64,000 nt of DNA from Firmicutes bacterium CAG:582 (GTDB lineage Bacteria; Bacillota_I; Bacilli_A; RF39; UBA660): positions 1 to 64,000 of the forward strand of contig FR884184.1 of NCBI GenBank assembly GCA_000435515.1, read 5' to 3'. Both the position numbers and the translations under genes were made by a program. Positions within the stretch are counted from its first letter, which is position 1, and each line of letters starts with the position of its first letter. The notes below the pieces were generated by a model that ran no database searches, was not told the DNA's origin, and was given only the letters and a program-made list of their open reading frames with translations. Of this stretch, positions 51,832 through 59,650 are shown piece after piece.

Positions 51832-53979
51832 ATGGAAAAATTATACGAAGAACTTTTAAAAAAATGTGAAGAAAACGGTTATAGTGATGAAGAAATCGAA
51901 AACATTAAACGCGCTTATGAATTTGCTTATAAGTGTCATAAGGGTAAAATGCGTAAAAATAATGAGGAGTTTATTACCCATCCTTTAAATGTTGCTTTGA
52001 TATGTGCTTCTTTAAATGTTGATTCAACAACCATAATTTCTGCACTTGTTCATGAAACGATTGATAATGGACCATCTTCTTTGGAAGAAATAGAAAGTCT
52101 ATTTGGAGAAGAAGTTATGCATATTGTTTCATCCTTAATGAAAGTTAATAGATTAAAACTTACTGATGAATCAGAATCTACTTCTCTTTATTTAAGAAAA
52201 GTACTTGTTGCTCTATCAGAGGATGTGCGAGTTTTAATAATTAAACTTGCTGGTCGTGTTCATAATATGCGTACGATTTATCCATTTTCAAAGGAAAAGC
52301 AAAGACTTAAAGCAATAGAAACTCAAAATGTACTTATTCCAATTGCTCATAGATTGGGAATAAATCAATTAAAAACAGAACTTGAGGATATATGTTTTAG
52401 AGTTTTAAAAAATGAAGATTATAAAAGTGTTGAAGAATCTTTACCAGCTAGTCGTGAAAAGTTAAATGAGATATTAGAGGAAACAAAAGAAACTATTATT
52501 GAAGAGTTAAAACAAAACAATATAAGTTTTGAGATAAAGGGTAGGGTAAAGAGTAATTCTTCAATATATAACAAATTATCTAAGGGTAAAAAGATGAGTG
52601 AAATATATGATATCATTGGACTTAGAATTATTTGTGAGGAAGAAAGTGAATGTTATTTAATTATTGGTTTAATTCATTCGCTTTATAGACCAATTCCTAA
52701 ACGTTTTAAAGATTATATTTCGATGCCAAAGGGAAACTCTTATCAATCATTACATACCGGTGTTTTTGGCCCAGAAGGATTTCCTGTAGAAGTTCAAGTT
52801 AGAACAAAAGAAATGAATGAAATTGCAGAACATGGTGTGGCATCTCACTGGTCATATAAAGAGCATTCTAAACAAATTCAAAATGTTATGGAACAAAAAC
52901 TGCAAATGTTTAGAAATATAATCGAAGCTAACTCGAATGATATAACTGATGATGATACTTTTGCTCAAAACATGAGTGAACTTTTAAGCACTTCAATATA
53001 TGTTTATACTCCAAAAGGAGATGTTGTTGAACTTCCTGAAGGCTCTTGCCCAGTGGATTTTGCTTATAGAATTCATTCACGAGTTGGAGATACAACAATT
53101 GGAGCAATTGTAAACGATACAATCGTACCATTAGATTACCATCTTCAAGATAATGATATAGTTAAAATCATGACAAATGCTCAAAGTGAACCAAATAAGG
53201 ATTGGTTAAATTTTGTAAAAACAACTCAAGCTAAAGCTAAAATTAAAGCTTTCTTTTCTAAAAAAGATCGTGAGGAATATATTGAACGTGGTAGAAACTT
53301 GCTAGAAAAGGAATTAAAAAGACAACATATCACTGTATCATCAGCGTTGGATGATGAACATATAAATAAACTTGTAAGTGATTTAAAAGTTACTAATTTT
53401 GATGAAGTATTATTAAATATTGGAGCTTTAAGATATACACCAAGTTATATTGTAGATTTAATGTACAATGATAAAAAGAACGTTCAAGATGTTCTTTTGG
53501 ATAAGGTAATGAATTCAAGCACACTTCCTAAGGTAAATCATAAAAATGATATTGTGGTTTCAGGATGCGATGATATTCTTGTTAATCTTGCAAGTTGTTG
53601 TAAACCAGTATTTGGTGATGAAATTATAGGATATATCACTAAAGGACAAGGAATAACTGTTCATAAAAAGGATTGTGTAAATGTTAAAGATCTAAATGAA
53701 AGATTGATTGATGTTTATTGGAATGAAAATAGAAATGACGAAAATAAATATTATATTTCAAAGATAACCGTATATACCAATGGAGTTCAAAATAATATAC
53801 TTGATATTGTAACTAAATCCACGGTTAGAGGGATAAATATTAATAGTATAAATGAAGTTAATAAAGGTGGAAAAGTTTGCTATGATTTAATTTTAAAAGT
53901 AAAAAACAAAGCTGATCTTGATAACTTTATAGAAGATTTAAGAACTTTAAAATTTGTTACAAGCATAAGTAGGTATTAA
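51832..53979 (+). CDS. rel: Long Rel (p)ppGpp synthetase with degenerate hydrolase site
   Basis: 715 residues with the full Rel layout: HD-like (1-~190), synthetase (~230-345), TGS ('SIYVYTPKGDVVELPEG'), helical, zinc-finger ('LASCCKPVFGDEIIGY') and ACT ('ISKITVYTNG'). The synthetase is intact: 'YQSLH' (304-308), 'VEVQVRT' with Glu 320, 'IAEHGVASHW'. The HD site is not: HDxxEDT reads HETIDNG (74-80), and the Asp of 'KLADRLHN' is Gly 141 ('KLAGRVHN'). It starts three bases after comN. Predicted to make (p)ppGpp but not to hydrolyse it. Confidence 0.9.
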   Translation: MEKLYEELLKKCEENGYSDEEIENIKRAYEFAYKCHKGKMRKNNEEFITHPLNVALICASLNVDSTTIISALVHETIDNGPSSLEEIESLFGEEVMHIVSSLMKVNRLKLTDESESTSLYLRKVLVALSEDVRVLIIKLAGRVHNMRTIYPFSKEKQRLKAIETQNVLIPIAHRLGINQLKTELEDICFRVLKNEDYKSVEESLPASREKLNEILEETKETIIEELKQNNISFEIKGRVKSNSSIYNKLSKGKKMSEIYDIIGLRIICEEESECYLIIGLIHSLYRPIPKRFKDYISMPKGNSYQSLHTGVFGPEGFPVEVQVRTKEMNEIAEHGVASHWSYKEHSKQIQNVMEQKLQMFRNIIEANSNDITDDDTFAQNMSELLSTSIYVYTPKGDVVELPEGSCPVDFAYRIHSRVGDTTIGAIVNDTIVPLDYHLQDNDIVKIMTNAQSEPNKDWLNFVKTTQAKAKIKAFFSKKDREEYIERGRNLLEKELKRQHITVSSALDDEHINKLVSDLKVTNFDEVLLNIGALRYTPSYIVDLMYNDKKNVQDVLLDKVMNSSTLPKVNHKNDIVVSGCDDILVNLASCCKPVFGDEIIGYITKGQGITVHKKDCVNVKDLNERLIDVYWNENRNDENKYYISKITVYTNGVQNNILDIVTKSTVRGININSINEVNKGGKVCYDLILKVKNKADLDNFIEDLRTLKFVTSISRY

Positions 53980-53980
53980 T

Positions 53981-54427
53981 ATGAAGTTAGTTGTGATGCG
54001 TAGCAAAAAATCTAGTGTGACAGTTGAAAATGAAACTATTGGGAAAATTGAATATGGACTTATGATACTTGTTGGAATAAGTGTTGATGACACCTTAGAA
54101 GATGTCCAAAAATTAGCTGGTAAAGTTTTAAATTTACGAATTTTTGATGATGAAACTGGAGTTATGAATAAGTCAATCTTGGATGTTGGTGGAAGTGTAC
54201 TTTCAATTTCTCAGTTCACTTTACTTGCTGAAACTAAAAAAGGAAATCGACCAAGCTATATAAAAGCGATGAAAGGTGAACAAGCTATAGTTTTATATAA
54301 TGAATTCAATAGAATTTTAAGCGAGCGTGTTCCAGTAGAAACCGGTAAGTTTGGTGCTGATATGCAAGTATCAATCTTAAATGATGGTCCAATAACAATC
54401 ATAATGGATAGTAAAGGTGACAAATAG
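53981..54427 (+). CDS. dtd: D-aminoacyl-tRNA deacylase
   Basis: 148 residues. 'LSISQFTLLAETKKGNRPSY' (SQFTL) and 'LNDGPITIIMDS' (NxGPxT) are the two catalytic motifs. It removes D-amino acids from tRNA. Follows rel by one base, as in many Firmicutes. Confidence 0.95.
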   Translation: MKLVVMRSKKSSVTVENETIGKIEYGLMILVGISVDDTLEDVQKLAGKVLNLRIFDDETGVMNKSILDVGGSVLSISQFTLLAETKKGNRPSYIKAMKGEQAIVLYNEFNRILSERVPVETGKFGADMQVSILNDGPITIIMDSKGDK

Positions 54428-54438
54428 TCACTTTTTTT
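54417..54438 (+). terminator. Terminator of the comN-rel-dtd unit
   Basis: GTGAC / GTCAC stem around the stop, then seven T. Confidence 0.85.
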
Positions 54439-54475
54439 CTTTGATTTATGCTATAATAAGTTTGGATGTGATAAT

Positions 54476-55321
54476 ATGAGTAATAAACTTAAAGGATTTT
54501 GTTTGATAATTTTGGCAATAGGGGTATTTGTTATGACAGTCATTTTTAATAACAATGACAATAAGATAGCCACTGAACTTTACAATAATTATGAAAATGT
54601 TTCATCAACGGAAGTGAAAGAAGAAAATAATGGCAAATTGGTTGCTACAAATGGTGAGATTACACTTCTTCAAGAAGAGTTAACCGATGAAGATTTTAAT
54701 GTATCTGTTTCTTCTGCTGTTTTAAAAAGAAAAGTTGAAGTATTTGTTTGGACAGAAGAACAAACAACTGAAAACGGACAAACTTCGTATACTTATAGAA
54801 AAAAATGGTCAGATGAATTAATAGACTCTTCAAAATTTAGATTTCAAGATAGATATATAAATCCAAAGAAAATATCTTATGAATCAAAAACAATTTATAA
54901 TAATCAAGTTAAACTTGGAGCATTTACCTTAGGTGAAAATGAACTTAAACAATTAAGTGTTAAAACAAAGCTTACTCCTAATGTAAATAAAAAGAAACTT
55001 CCTAAAGGATTTAGCATTGTAGGAGATTATATAACTGATGCTAAAAATATTGAATCTCCAGAAGTTGGAAATATAAGAATATCTTATACATATAATGTTG
55101 ATTCGAGTTTAAGCGTACTTGCAAAACAAAATGGTACATCTTTTGATTACTATAAAACAAAAAATGAAAAACAAGTAGATGTTTTACTAAGCGGTATAAA
55201 AAATGGTGAAGAGATTATTAAGTGTTTTGAAAATAATAACTATACTAGAAATAATATTTTAGTCATAATTGCTTTAGTTTTAACGACTTTAGGAATAATT
55301 AAATTAATGAAAAAAGAATAG
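54476..55321 (+). CDS. TMEM43-family membrane protein
   Basis: 281 residues. One N-terminal membrane helix ('FCLIILAIGVFVMTVIF'), a large external part and one C-terminal helix ('NILVIIALVLTTLGIIKL'). 'LKRKVEVFVWTEEQ', 'YTYRKKWSDELIDSSKFRF' and 'NPKKI' fit the TMEM43 (LUMA) family, whose bacterial members are uncharacterised. GATGTGATAAT precedes ATG. Confidence 0.7.
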   Translation: MSNKLKGFCLIILAIGVFVMTVIFNNNDNKIATELYNNYENVSSTEVKEENNGKLVATNGEITLLQEELTDEDFNVSVSSAVLKRKVEVFVWTEEQTTENGQTSYTYRKKWSDELIDSSKFRFQDRYINPKKISYESKTIYNNQVKLGAFTLGENELKQLSVKTKLTPNVNKKKLPKGFSIVGDYITDAKNIESPEVGNIRISYTYNVDSSLSVLAKQNGTSFDYYKTKNEKQVDVLLSGIKNGEEIIKCFENNNYTRNNILVIIALVLTTLGIIKLMKKE

Positions 55322-55339
55322 AATTAACTATTCTTTTTT
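55311..55339. terminator. Bidirectional terminator between TMEM43-like and YrzE-like genes
   Basis: AAAAAGAATAG / CTATTCTTTTT, 11-bp perfect stem with a six-base loop; A/T tracts on both sides serve the two convergent genes. Confidence 0.9.
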
Positions 55340-55668
55340 AAATTGGAAGCCATTGCTCCTAAAGAAGAGGATATAATAATAAGTAAATAAAAGATAATCA
55401 TATATAATGATAAACCAGTTTTAAATATTAAAGATAGTAAGAAGAAAATTGCTGAATATAATGTCCCACAAAGAAGACCTTTTGTGTAACCTCTTTCCAT
55501 TGAAACATCAGCTATCATATATCCATATATGAAAAATATCGCGATAGTTAGTAATAAATATAATAAAGGAAATATACTTACATTAAATAGATTGATTAAA
55601 GAAAATATAATTGTAAGCACCAATATTGAAACTAGAGGAACCAAACTTATTTTTAAATATTTTTTCAA
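55324..55668 (-). CDS. Small four-TM membrane protein (YrzE / TIGR04086 type)
   Basis: 114 residues, almost entirely hydrophobic with about four helices; the loop 'DVSMERGYTKGLLCGTLYS' and the ending 'SSSLGAMASN' fit this family. TTG 55668 is preferred because AGGTGATAATT lies before it; GTG 55677 is inside that site. In B. subtilis the homologue lies near comN, as here. Function unknown. Confidence 0.7.
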   Translation of the reverse strand: MKKYLKISLVPLVSILVLTIIFSLINLFNVSIFPLLYLLLTIAIFFIYGYMIADVSMERGYTKGLLCGTLYSAIFFLLSLIFKTGLSLYMIIFYLLIIISSSLGAMASNLKKNS

Positions 55669-55709
55669 AATTATCACCTAGTTAAATATATTATTTATTT
55701 TTTTAATTA

Positions 55710-56060
55710 TTACAATTTAATAACTTCGTTTGCTGTATGTGAGTAACTTCTAAGAAGTGGTCCAGCACCCAGTTTTATTCCTCCAAAGTAACGAACCACA
55801 CATATGAAGACGTTATTTAAATTGTTTCTTTCAATGATGTTATATATTGGAAGACCAGCTGTGTTGCTTGGTTCTTTATCATCACTTTTTTTCGCTGTAT
55901 TTTCAAATTTATAGGCATATGGAATATGTCTTGCTTTTTTATGTTCAATTTTTAAACTATTTAGGATTTCTTGAACATCTTCAATTGAGTCCAATTCATA
56001 ATAATATCCAATAAATTTAGATTTTTTTATTTCATAAGTATAAGTGTTTAATAGTTTCAA
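55710..56060 (-). CDS. IMPACT/YigZ-family protein (N-terminal domain only)
   Basis: 116 residues from TTG 56060 (AGGTGATTGTT upstream). 'KSKFIGYYYELDS', 'HIPYAYKF', 'KKSDDKEPSNTAGLPI' and 'CVVRYFGGIKLGAGPLLRSY' are the UPF0029/IMPACT motifs. Full YigZ is about 200 residues; this one lacks the C-terminal DUF1949 domain. Possible role in translation control, by family knowledge only. Confidence 0.85.
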   Translation of the reverse strand: MKLLNTYTYEIKKSKFIGYYYELDSIEDVQEILNSLKIEHKKARHIPYAYKFENTAKKSDDKEPSNTAGLPIYNIIERNNLNNVFICVVRYFGGIKLGAGPLLRSYSHTANEVIKL

Positions 56061-56134
56061 AACAATCACCTAATTTATAATAACATAAATGAGTAATTAT
56101 TTGCTATAATAAGAATAAGTTTGGAAGTGATTTA

Positions 56135-57925
56135 ATGCAAAATGAAAAAATTCATGAAAAACTAAAACTTGTGCCACATTTACCAGGTAGCTATCAAATG
56201 AAGGATAAAAATGGGATAATAATATATGTTGGTAAGGCAAAAGATTTAAAAAATAGATTGTCTTCATACTTTAATGGTCGAGTTACAGGCAAAACTAAAA
56301 AGTTAGTTTCAGAGATTGATACTTTTGAATATATTGTTACAACAAGCGAATTGGAGTCATTTATTCTAGAAATAAATTTAATAAAAAAATATGATCCAAA
56401 ATATAATATTTTACTTAAAGATGATAAAAGTTATCCATACATTGAATATAAAAGGAAACCTTATCCAACAGTTAAAGTTGTTAGATATCTTAACGTCAAA
56501 AAAAGAGAAAATAAACATTTATTTGGACCTTATGTAAATGCATCAGCAGCTAGAAAAATGGTAAACTTAATAAATAGACTGTATCCTTTAAAAAAATGCT
56601 TAAATGGAAGAGATTTGTGTTTATATTATCACATTCATGAATGTTTAGGTTACTGTGTTAAAAAGATTGATGAAGAAACAATTGATAATATGGAAAAACA
56701 AATTCTTGGTTTTCTAAATGGAAATGATTCAATTATTATTGATAAACTGATGGAACAAATAACTCTTGCTAGTGAAAATATGAATTATGAACTTGCTTTA
56801 GAACTTAAACAAGATCTTGAATATATAAAAGTAATACAAGAAAAACAAAGAGTAGAAATAAGTGATAGATCAAGTATGGATTTTATCAATTATTATTTTG
56901 AATCAGGTTTTATTTCAATTGAAATTTTCTTTATAAGAGCTGGAAAATTGGTCGGTGGAAGAAATAAAATAATACCAGTTGTAAGTGACGATGCAATAAG
57001 TGATTTAGAGTCTTCGATTGCTGTTTTCTATACTAAAAATGAAGTACCTAAATCAATTATTGTTAATAAGGATATGAATACTGAAATTTTATCTGATGCT
57101 ATTGGAACAAAAGTAATAACAGTTGAAAAAGGCGATAAAAAGACTTTACTTGATATGGCATATAACAATGCAAAAATCAATTTGAAAAACAATTTTCAAA
57201 CAATTCAAAATAAGATTGAACGTACAAGTGGAGCTAATGAAGAATTAGAAAAACTTTTAGGTATGAAAATCAATAGAATTGATTCTTTTGATAACTCAAA
57301 CTTGTTTGGTACATTTGCAGTATCGGGAATGGTTGTTTTTAAAGATGGGCTTCCTTCTAAAAAGGATTATCGTAAATATAAAGTAAGTGTAGATAAAAAT
57401 GATGATTATAATACAATGAAAGAAGTTACTTATAGAAGATATTACCGCGCTTTAGTAGAACATGGGGAAATGCCTGATCTAATATTAGTTGATGGTGGAA
57501 TAAACCAAATCCATGCCGTAAAAGACACGATTGACTCTTTACATTTGAATATAAAAGTTTGTGGTCTTGTAAAAAATGATAAACATAGAACTAATGAACT
57601 TTTAGATGGAGATACTTTGGAATCCTATAAAATTGATTATACATCTAATTTGTTCCATTATTTAACACGTATTCAAGATGAAGTTCATAGATTTACAATC
57701 AATTATCACAGGGAACTTAGAAGTAAAGGTTCAATTAAGAGCTTGCTTGATAATGTTGAAGGTATTGGAGATGTAAGAAAAAAGGAACTTATGAAAAAGT
57801 ATGGTTCTGTTAAAAAAATTAATGAAGCAAGTATTGAAGAATTGGACGAAATATTACCTCATAAAGTAAGTGAGTATTTGAAAAACTATTTGAATTCATT
57901 TTATAGTAAAGATGAAGAACAATAA
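56135..57925 (+). CDS. uvrC: UvrABC system protein C
   Basis: 596 residues. GIY-YIG nuclease N-terminus 'LPGSYQMKDKNGIIIYVGKA', Cys cluster 'LKKCLNGRDLCLYYHIHEC', UVR helix pair, the RNase H-like C-terminal nuclease ('RIDSFDNSNLFGTFAVSGMV', 'LILVDGGINQI') and a terminal helix-hairpin-helix ('VEGIGDVRKKELMKKYGS'). It makes both incisions in nucleotide excision repair. Confidence 0.97.
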   Translation: MQNEKIHEKLKLVPHLPGSYQMKDKNGIIIYVGKAKDLKNRLSSYFNGRVTGKTKKLVSEIDTFEYIVTTSELESFILEINLIKKYDPKYNILLKDDKSYPYIEYKRKPYPTVKVVRYLNVKKRENKHLFGPYVNASAARKMVNLINRLYPLKKCLNGRDLCLYYHIHECLGYCVKKIDEETIDNMEKQILGFLNGNDSIIIDKLMEQITLASENMNYELALELKQDLEYIKVIQEKQRVEISDRSSMDFINYYFESGFISIEIFFIRAGKLVGGRNKIIPVVSDDAISDLESSIAVFYTKNEVPKSIIVNKDMNTEILSDAIGTKVITVEKGDKKTLLDMAYNNAKINLKNNFQTIQNKIERTSGANEELEKLLGMKINRIDSFDNSNLFGTFAVSGMVVFKDGLPSKKDYRKYKVSVDKNDDYNTMKEVTYRRYYRALVEHGEMPDLILVDGGINQIHAVKDTIDSLHLNIKVCGLVKNDKHRTNELLDGDTLESYKIDYTSNLFHYLTRIQDEVHRFTINYHRELRSKGSIKSLLDNVEGIGDVRKKELMKKYGSVKKINEASIEELDEILPHKVSEYLKNYLNSFYSKDEEQ

Positions 57926-57978
57926 AAATTTCTTGAACCATATGTTTATTTATTATAAAATTATTATAGGTGAGGAAT

Positions 57979-58422
57979 ATGAGTAAAGATTTATATAAAA
58001 GTAGAAGAATGTATCAAAATCCAATAGTTTTAATTATAGCAGTTGTCTGTGCAATGATTTTAGCTATATTCGTTATAGATATAGTTTCTAAAAAGGTTTC
58101 AATTGCTAAAATAGATAATGATACTAAAACTGTTTTAAAAGATATCATGGAAGTTGAATCAGAAAAGAGAAAAGAAGTAGCTGAAGAAAAACTGAAAAAA
58201 CTTGGAAATAATTCTCCAAGTATAAATATTATTGAAAATGGTGATGTACTTGTTTTAATCAATAATTCTTCTTACTTTACAATTGTTGGAGAATTGTTTA
58301 AGAAACCTAAGTATTATACAGCATCATTTAAAGCCTCTTACAACGATTATCATGAAATAGTAGTGGAAAAGTATGATGATGGTCTAAACGACTCTAAAAA
58401 CGATGATATAATAATAAAATAA
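57979..58422 (+). CDS. Unknown single-TM protein
   Basis: 147 residues; ATG 57979 preferred because GGTGAGG lies just before it. One membrane helix ('PIVLIIAVVCAMILAIFVID'), then a mostly helical charged outside or inside domain. No family recognised. Its stop lies in the first of two identical 32-bp terminators. Confidence 0.65.
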   Translation: MSKDLYKSRRMYQNPIVLIIAVVCAMILAIFVIDIVSKKVSIAKIDNDTKTVLKDIMEVESEKRKEVAEEKLKKLGNNSPSINIIENGDVLVLINNSSYFTIVGELFKKPKYYTASFKASYNDYHEIVVEKYDDGLNDSKNDDIIIK

Positions 58423-58447
58423 GATATTCGTGTGAATATCTTTTTAT
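58416..58447 (+). repeat. 32-bp direct repeat, copy 1 (terminator)
   Basis: Contains AAGATATTC-GTGT-GAATATCTT with a T tail and the stop codon of the preceding gene. Identical to 59319-59350. Confidence 0.95.
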
Positions 58448-58471
58448 GTAAAACAATAAAGGTAGGGGATT

Positions 58472-59338
58472 TTGATGATGCAAACAAATACATATATTGA
58501 AAGAATAAATAAAGTGAATATTATTATGAAAATTTTGGACTCAACTCATGTTATATATACTGGAGAAATGAAAAAGATTGATATAAATGGTTTTAATAAA
58601 AGATCACAATCAAAATATATAACAGAAAAAATTGTCGCTGATTTCGAATTAATTAATAAACTGATTGATGATTATGACTTAATTAATGCTGCTACTATTT
58701 TAAGAGCAACACTGGAAAATATTTTTTATATTATTGCAGTTAATTATGATAAGAAATTAAAAATTTCATTGGACACTACTATTTCTGATTTTCGAAAAGT
58801 TCTTAAAGAGAACGAAAACGATTGTTTTTTTAATAATATAGACTTAGATTCTTTAAACCGTGCTTATAAGCAATTATGTAAATTTGTTCATCCGTGTTCT
58901 ATGAAAGAATACTTATCTTGTTTAACAAATACTAAAAAGTATAGAAAATATATGCATAACAATATTAAACATATAATGGTTACTATAGAGTATATTTATT
59001 TGTCATTTTTATATAAAAATAATGTTGATTCTCTTTATTCAGTTACCATGCAATTAGCTGTTTTTGCAAATTTTTATAACGTTTCATTATTTCTGCAAGA
59101 ATCAGAAGGAGATACTTCATTTATAAAAGAATTTATGTTTAATGACATAGATAATAAATACGTAAAAGAGGTACAAGATACAGTTGAAGAAATAAACGAC
59201 ACTCTAAAATGTGATCCGATGCTGATCGAAAAGCAAATGAAATTATTGTCTGATGAATTCGATATCTTGGTAGCTCAAACTGAATATTGTGATGTAGTAA
59301 ATAGTATTTTAAAAAGAAAAAATAAGATATTCGTGTGA
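58472..59338 (+). CDS. Unknown helical protein flanked by duplicated terminators
   Basis: 288 residues, AGGGG upstream of ATG 58472 (or 58475). Mostly helical, with 'NAATILRATLENIFYIIAVNY' and 'YKQLCKFVHPCSMKEYL', reminiscent of HEPN-like/DUF5677-type accessory proteins; this is weak. No membrane segment or catalytic motif is certain. It runs into the second copy of the 32-bp repeat, which supplies its last codons (NKIFV) and the TGA stop, so the reading frame now ends in a terminator that belonged to a different gene. Looks inserted or captured. Confidence 0.6.
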   Translation: MMMQTNTYIERINKVNIIMKILDSTHVIYTGEMKKIDINGFNKRSQSKYITEKIVADFELINKLIDDYDLINAATILRATLENIFYIIAVNYDKKLKISLDTTISDFRKVLKENENDCFFNNIDLDSLNRAYKQLCKFVHPCSMKEYLSCLTNTKKYRKYMHNNIKHIMVTIEYIYLSFLYKNNVDSLYSVTMQLAVFANFYNVSLFLQESEGDTSFIKEFMFNDIDNKYVKEVQDTVEEINDTLKCDPMLIEKQMKLLSDEFDILVAQTEYCDVVNSILKRKNKIFV

Positions 59339-59350
59339 ATATCTTTTTAT
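59319..59350. repeat. 32-bp direct repeat, copy 2 (bidirectional terminator)
   Basis: Same 32 bases as 58416-58447. It serves the plus-strand gene ending at 59338 and, with A-rich flank, the minus-strand gene ending at 59347. Confidence 0.95.
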
Positions 59351-59601
59351 ATACTTAAAAAGCGTCTATATTTGCTTATTAAATTATTTAGAAATACATA
59401 GTTTTCATTGCTGAAATTATTCTTATATGGTGCTAAATCAAAACTATTGGGATTCTTTAATACTTGTTTATAGTTACTTTTTATAAATGAATATACAAAA
59501 TCTATTTCTTTATCAGTTGTTTTAAGATGATTTTTATTAGCAAACTTAATAATATCCTCTTTTCTTAAATTGATAATAAAATTTTCTATAATATTATTCA
59601 A
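59347..59601 (-). CDS. Small protein, possibly DUF2624-like
   Basis: 84 residues with GAGGAGGAA upstream on the minus strand. Pattern 'RKEDIIKFANKNHLKTTDKE' then 'LISKYRRF' resembles small YqfT/DUF2624 proteins of Bacilli; similarity by eye only. No function can be given. Confidence 0.5.
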   Translation of the reverse strand: MNNIIENFIINLRKEDIIKFANKNHLKTTDKEIDFVYSFIKSNYKQVLKNPNSFDLAPYKNNFSNENYVFLNNLISKYRRFLSI

Positions 59602-59650
59602 AACATTTCCTCCTCGTTATATTTTATGTTTTAATGGTTAATATATTAAT

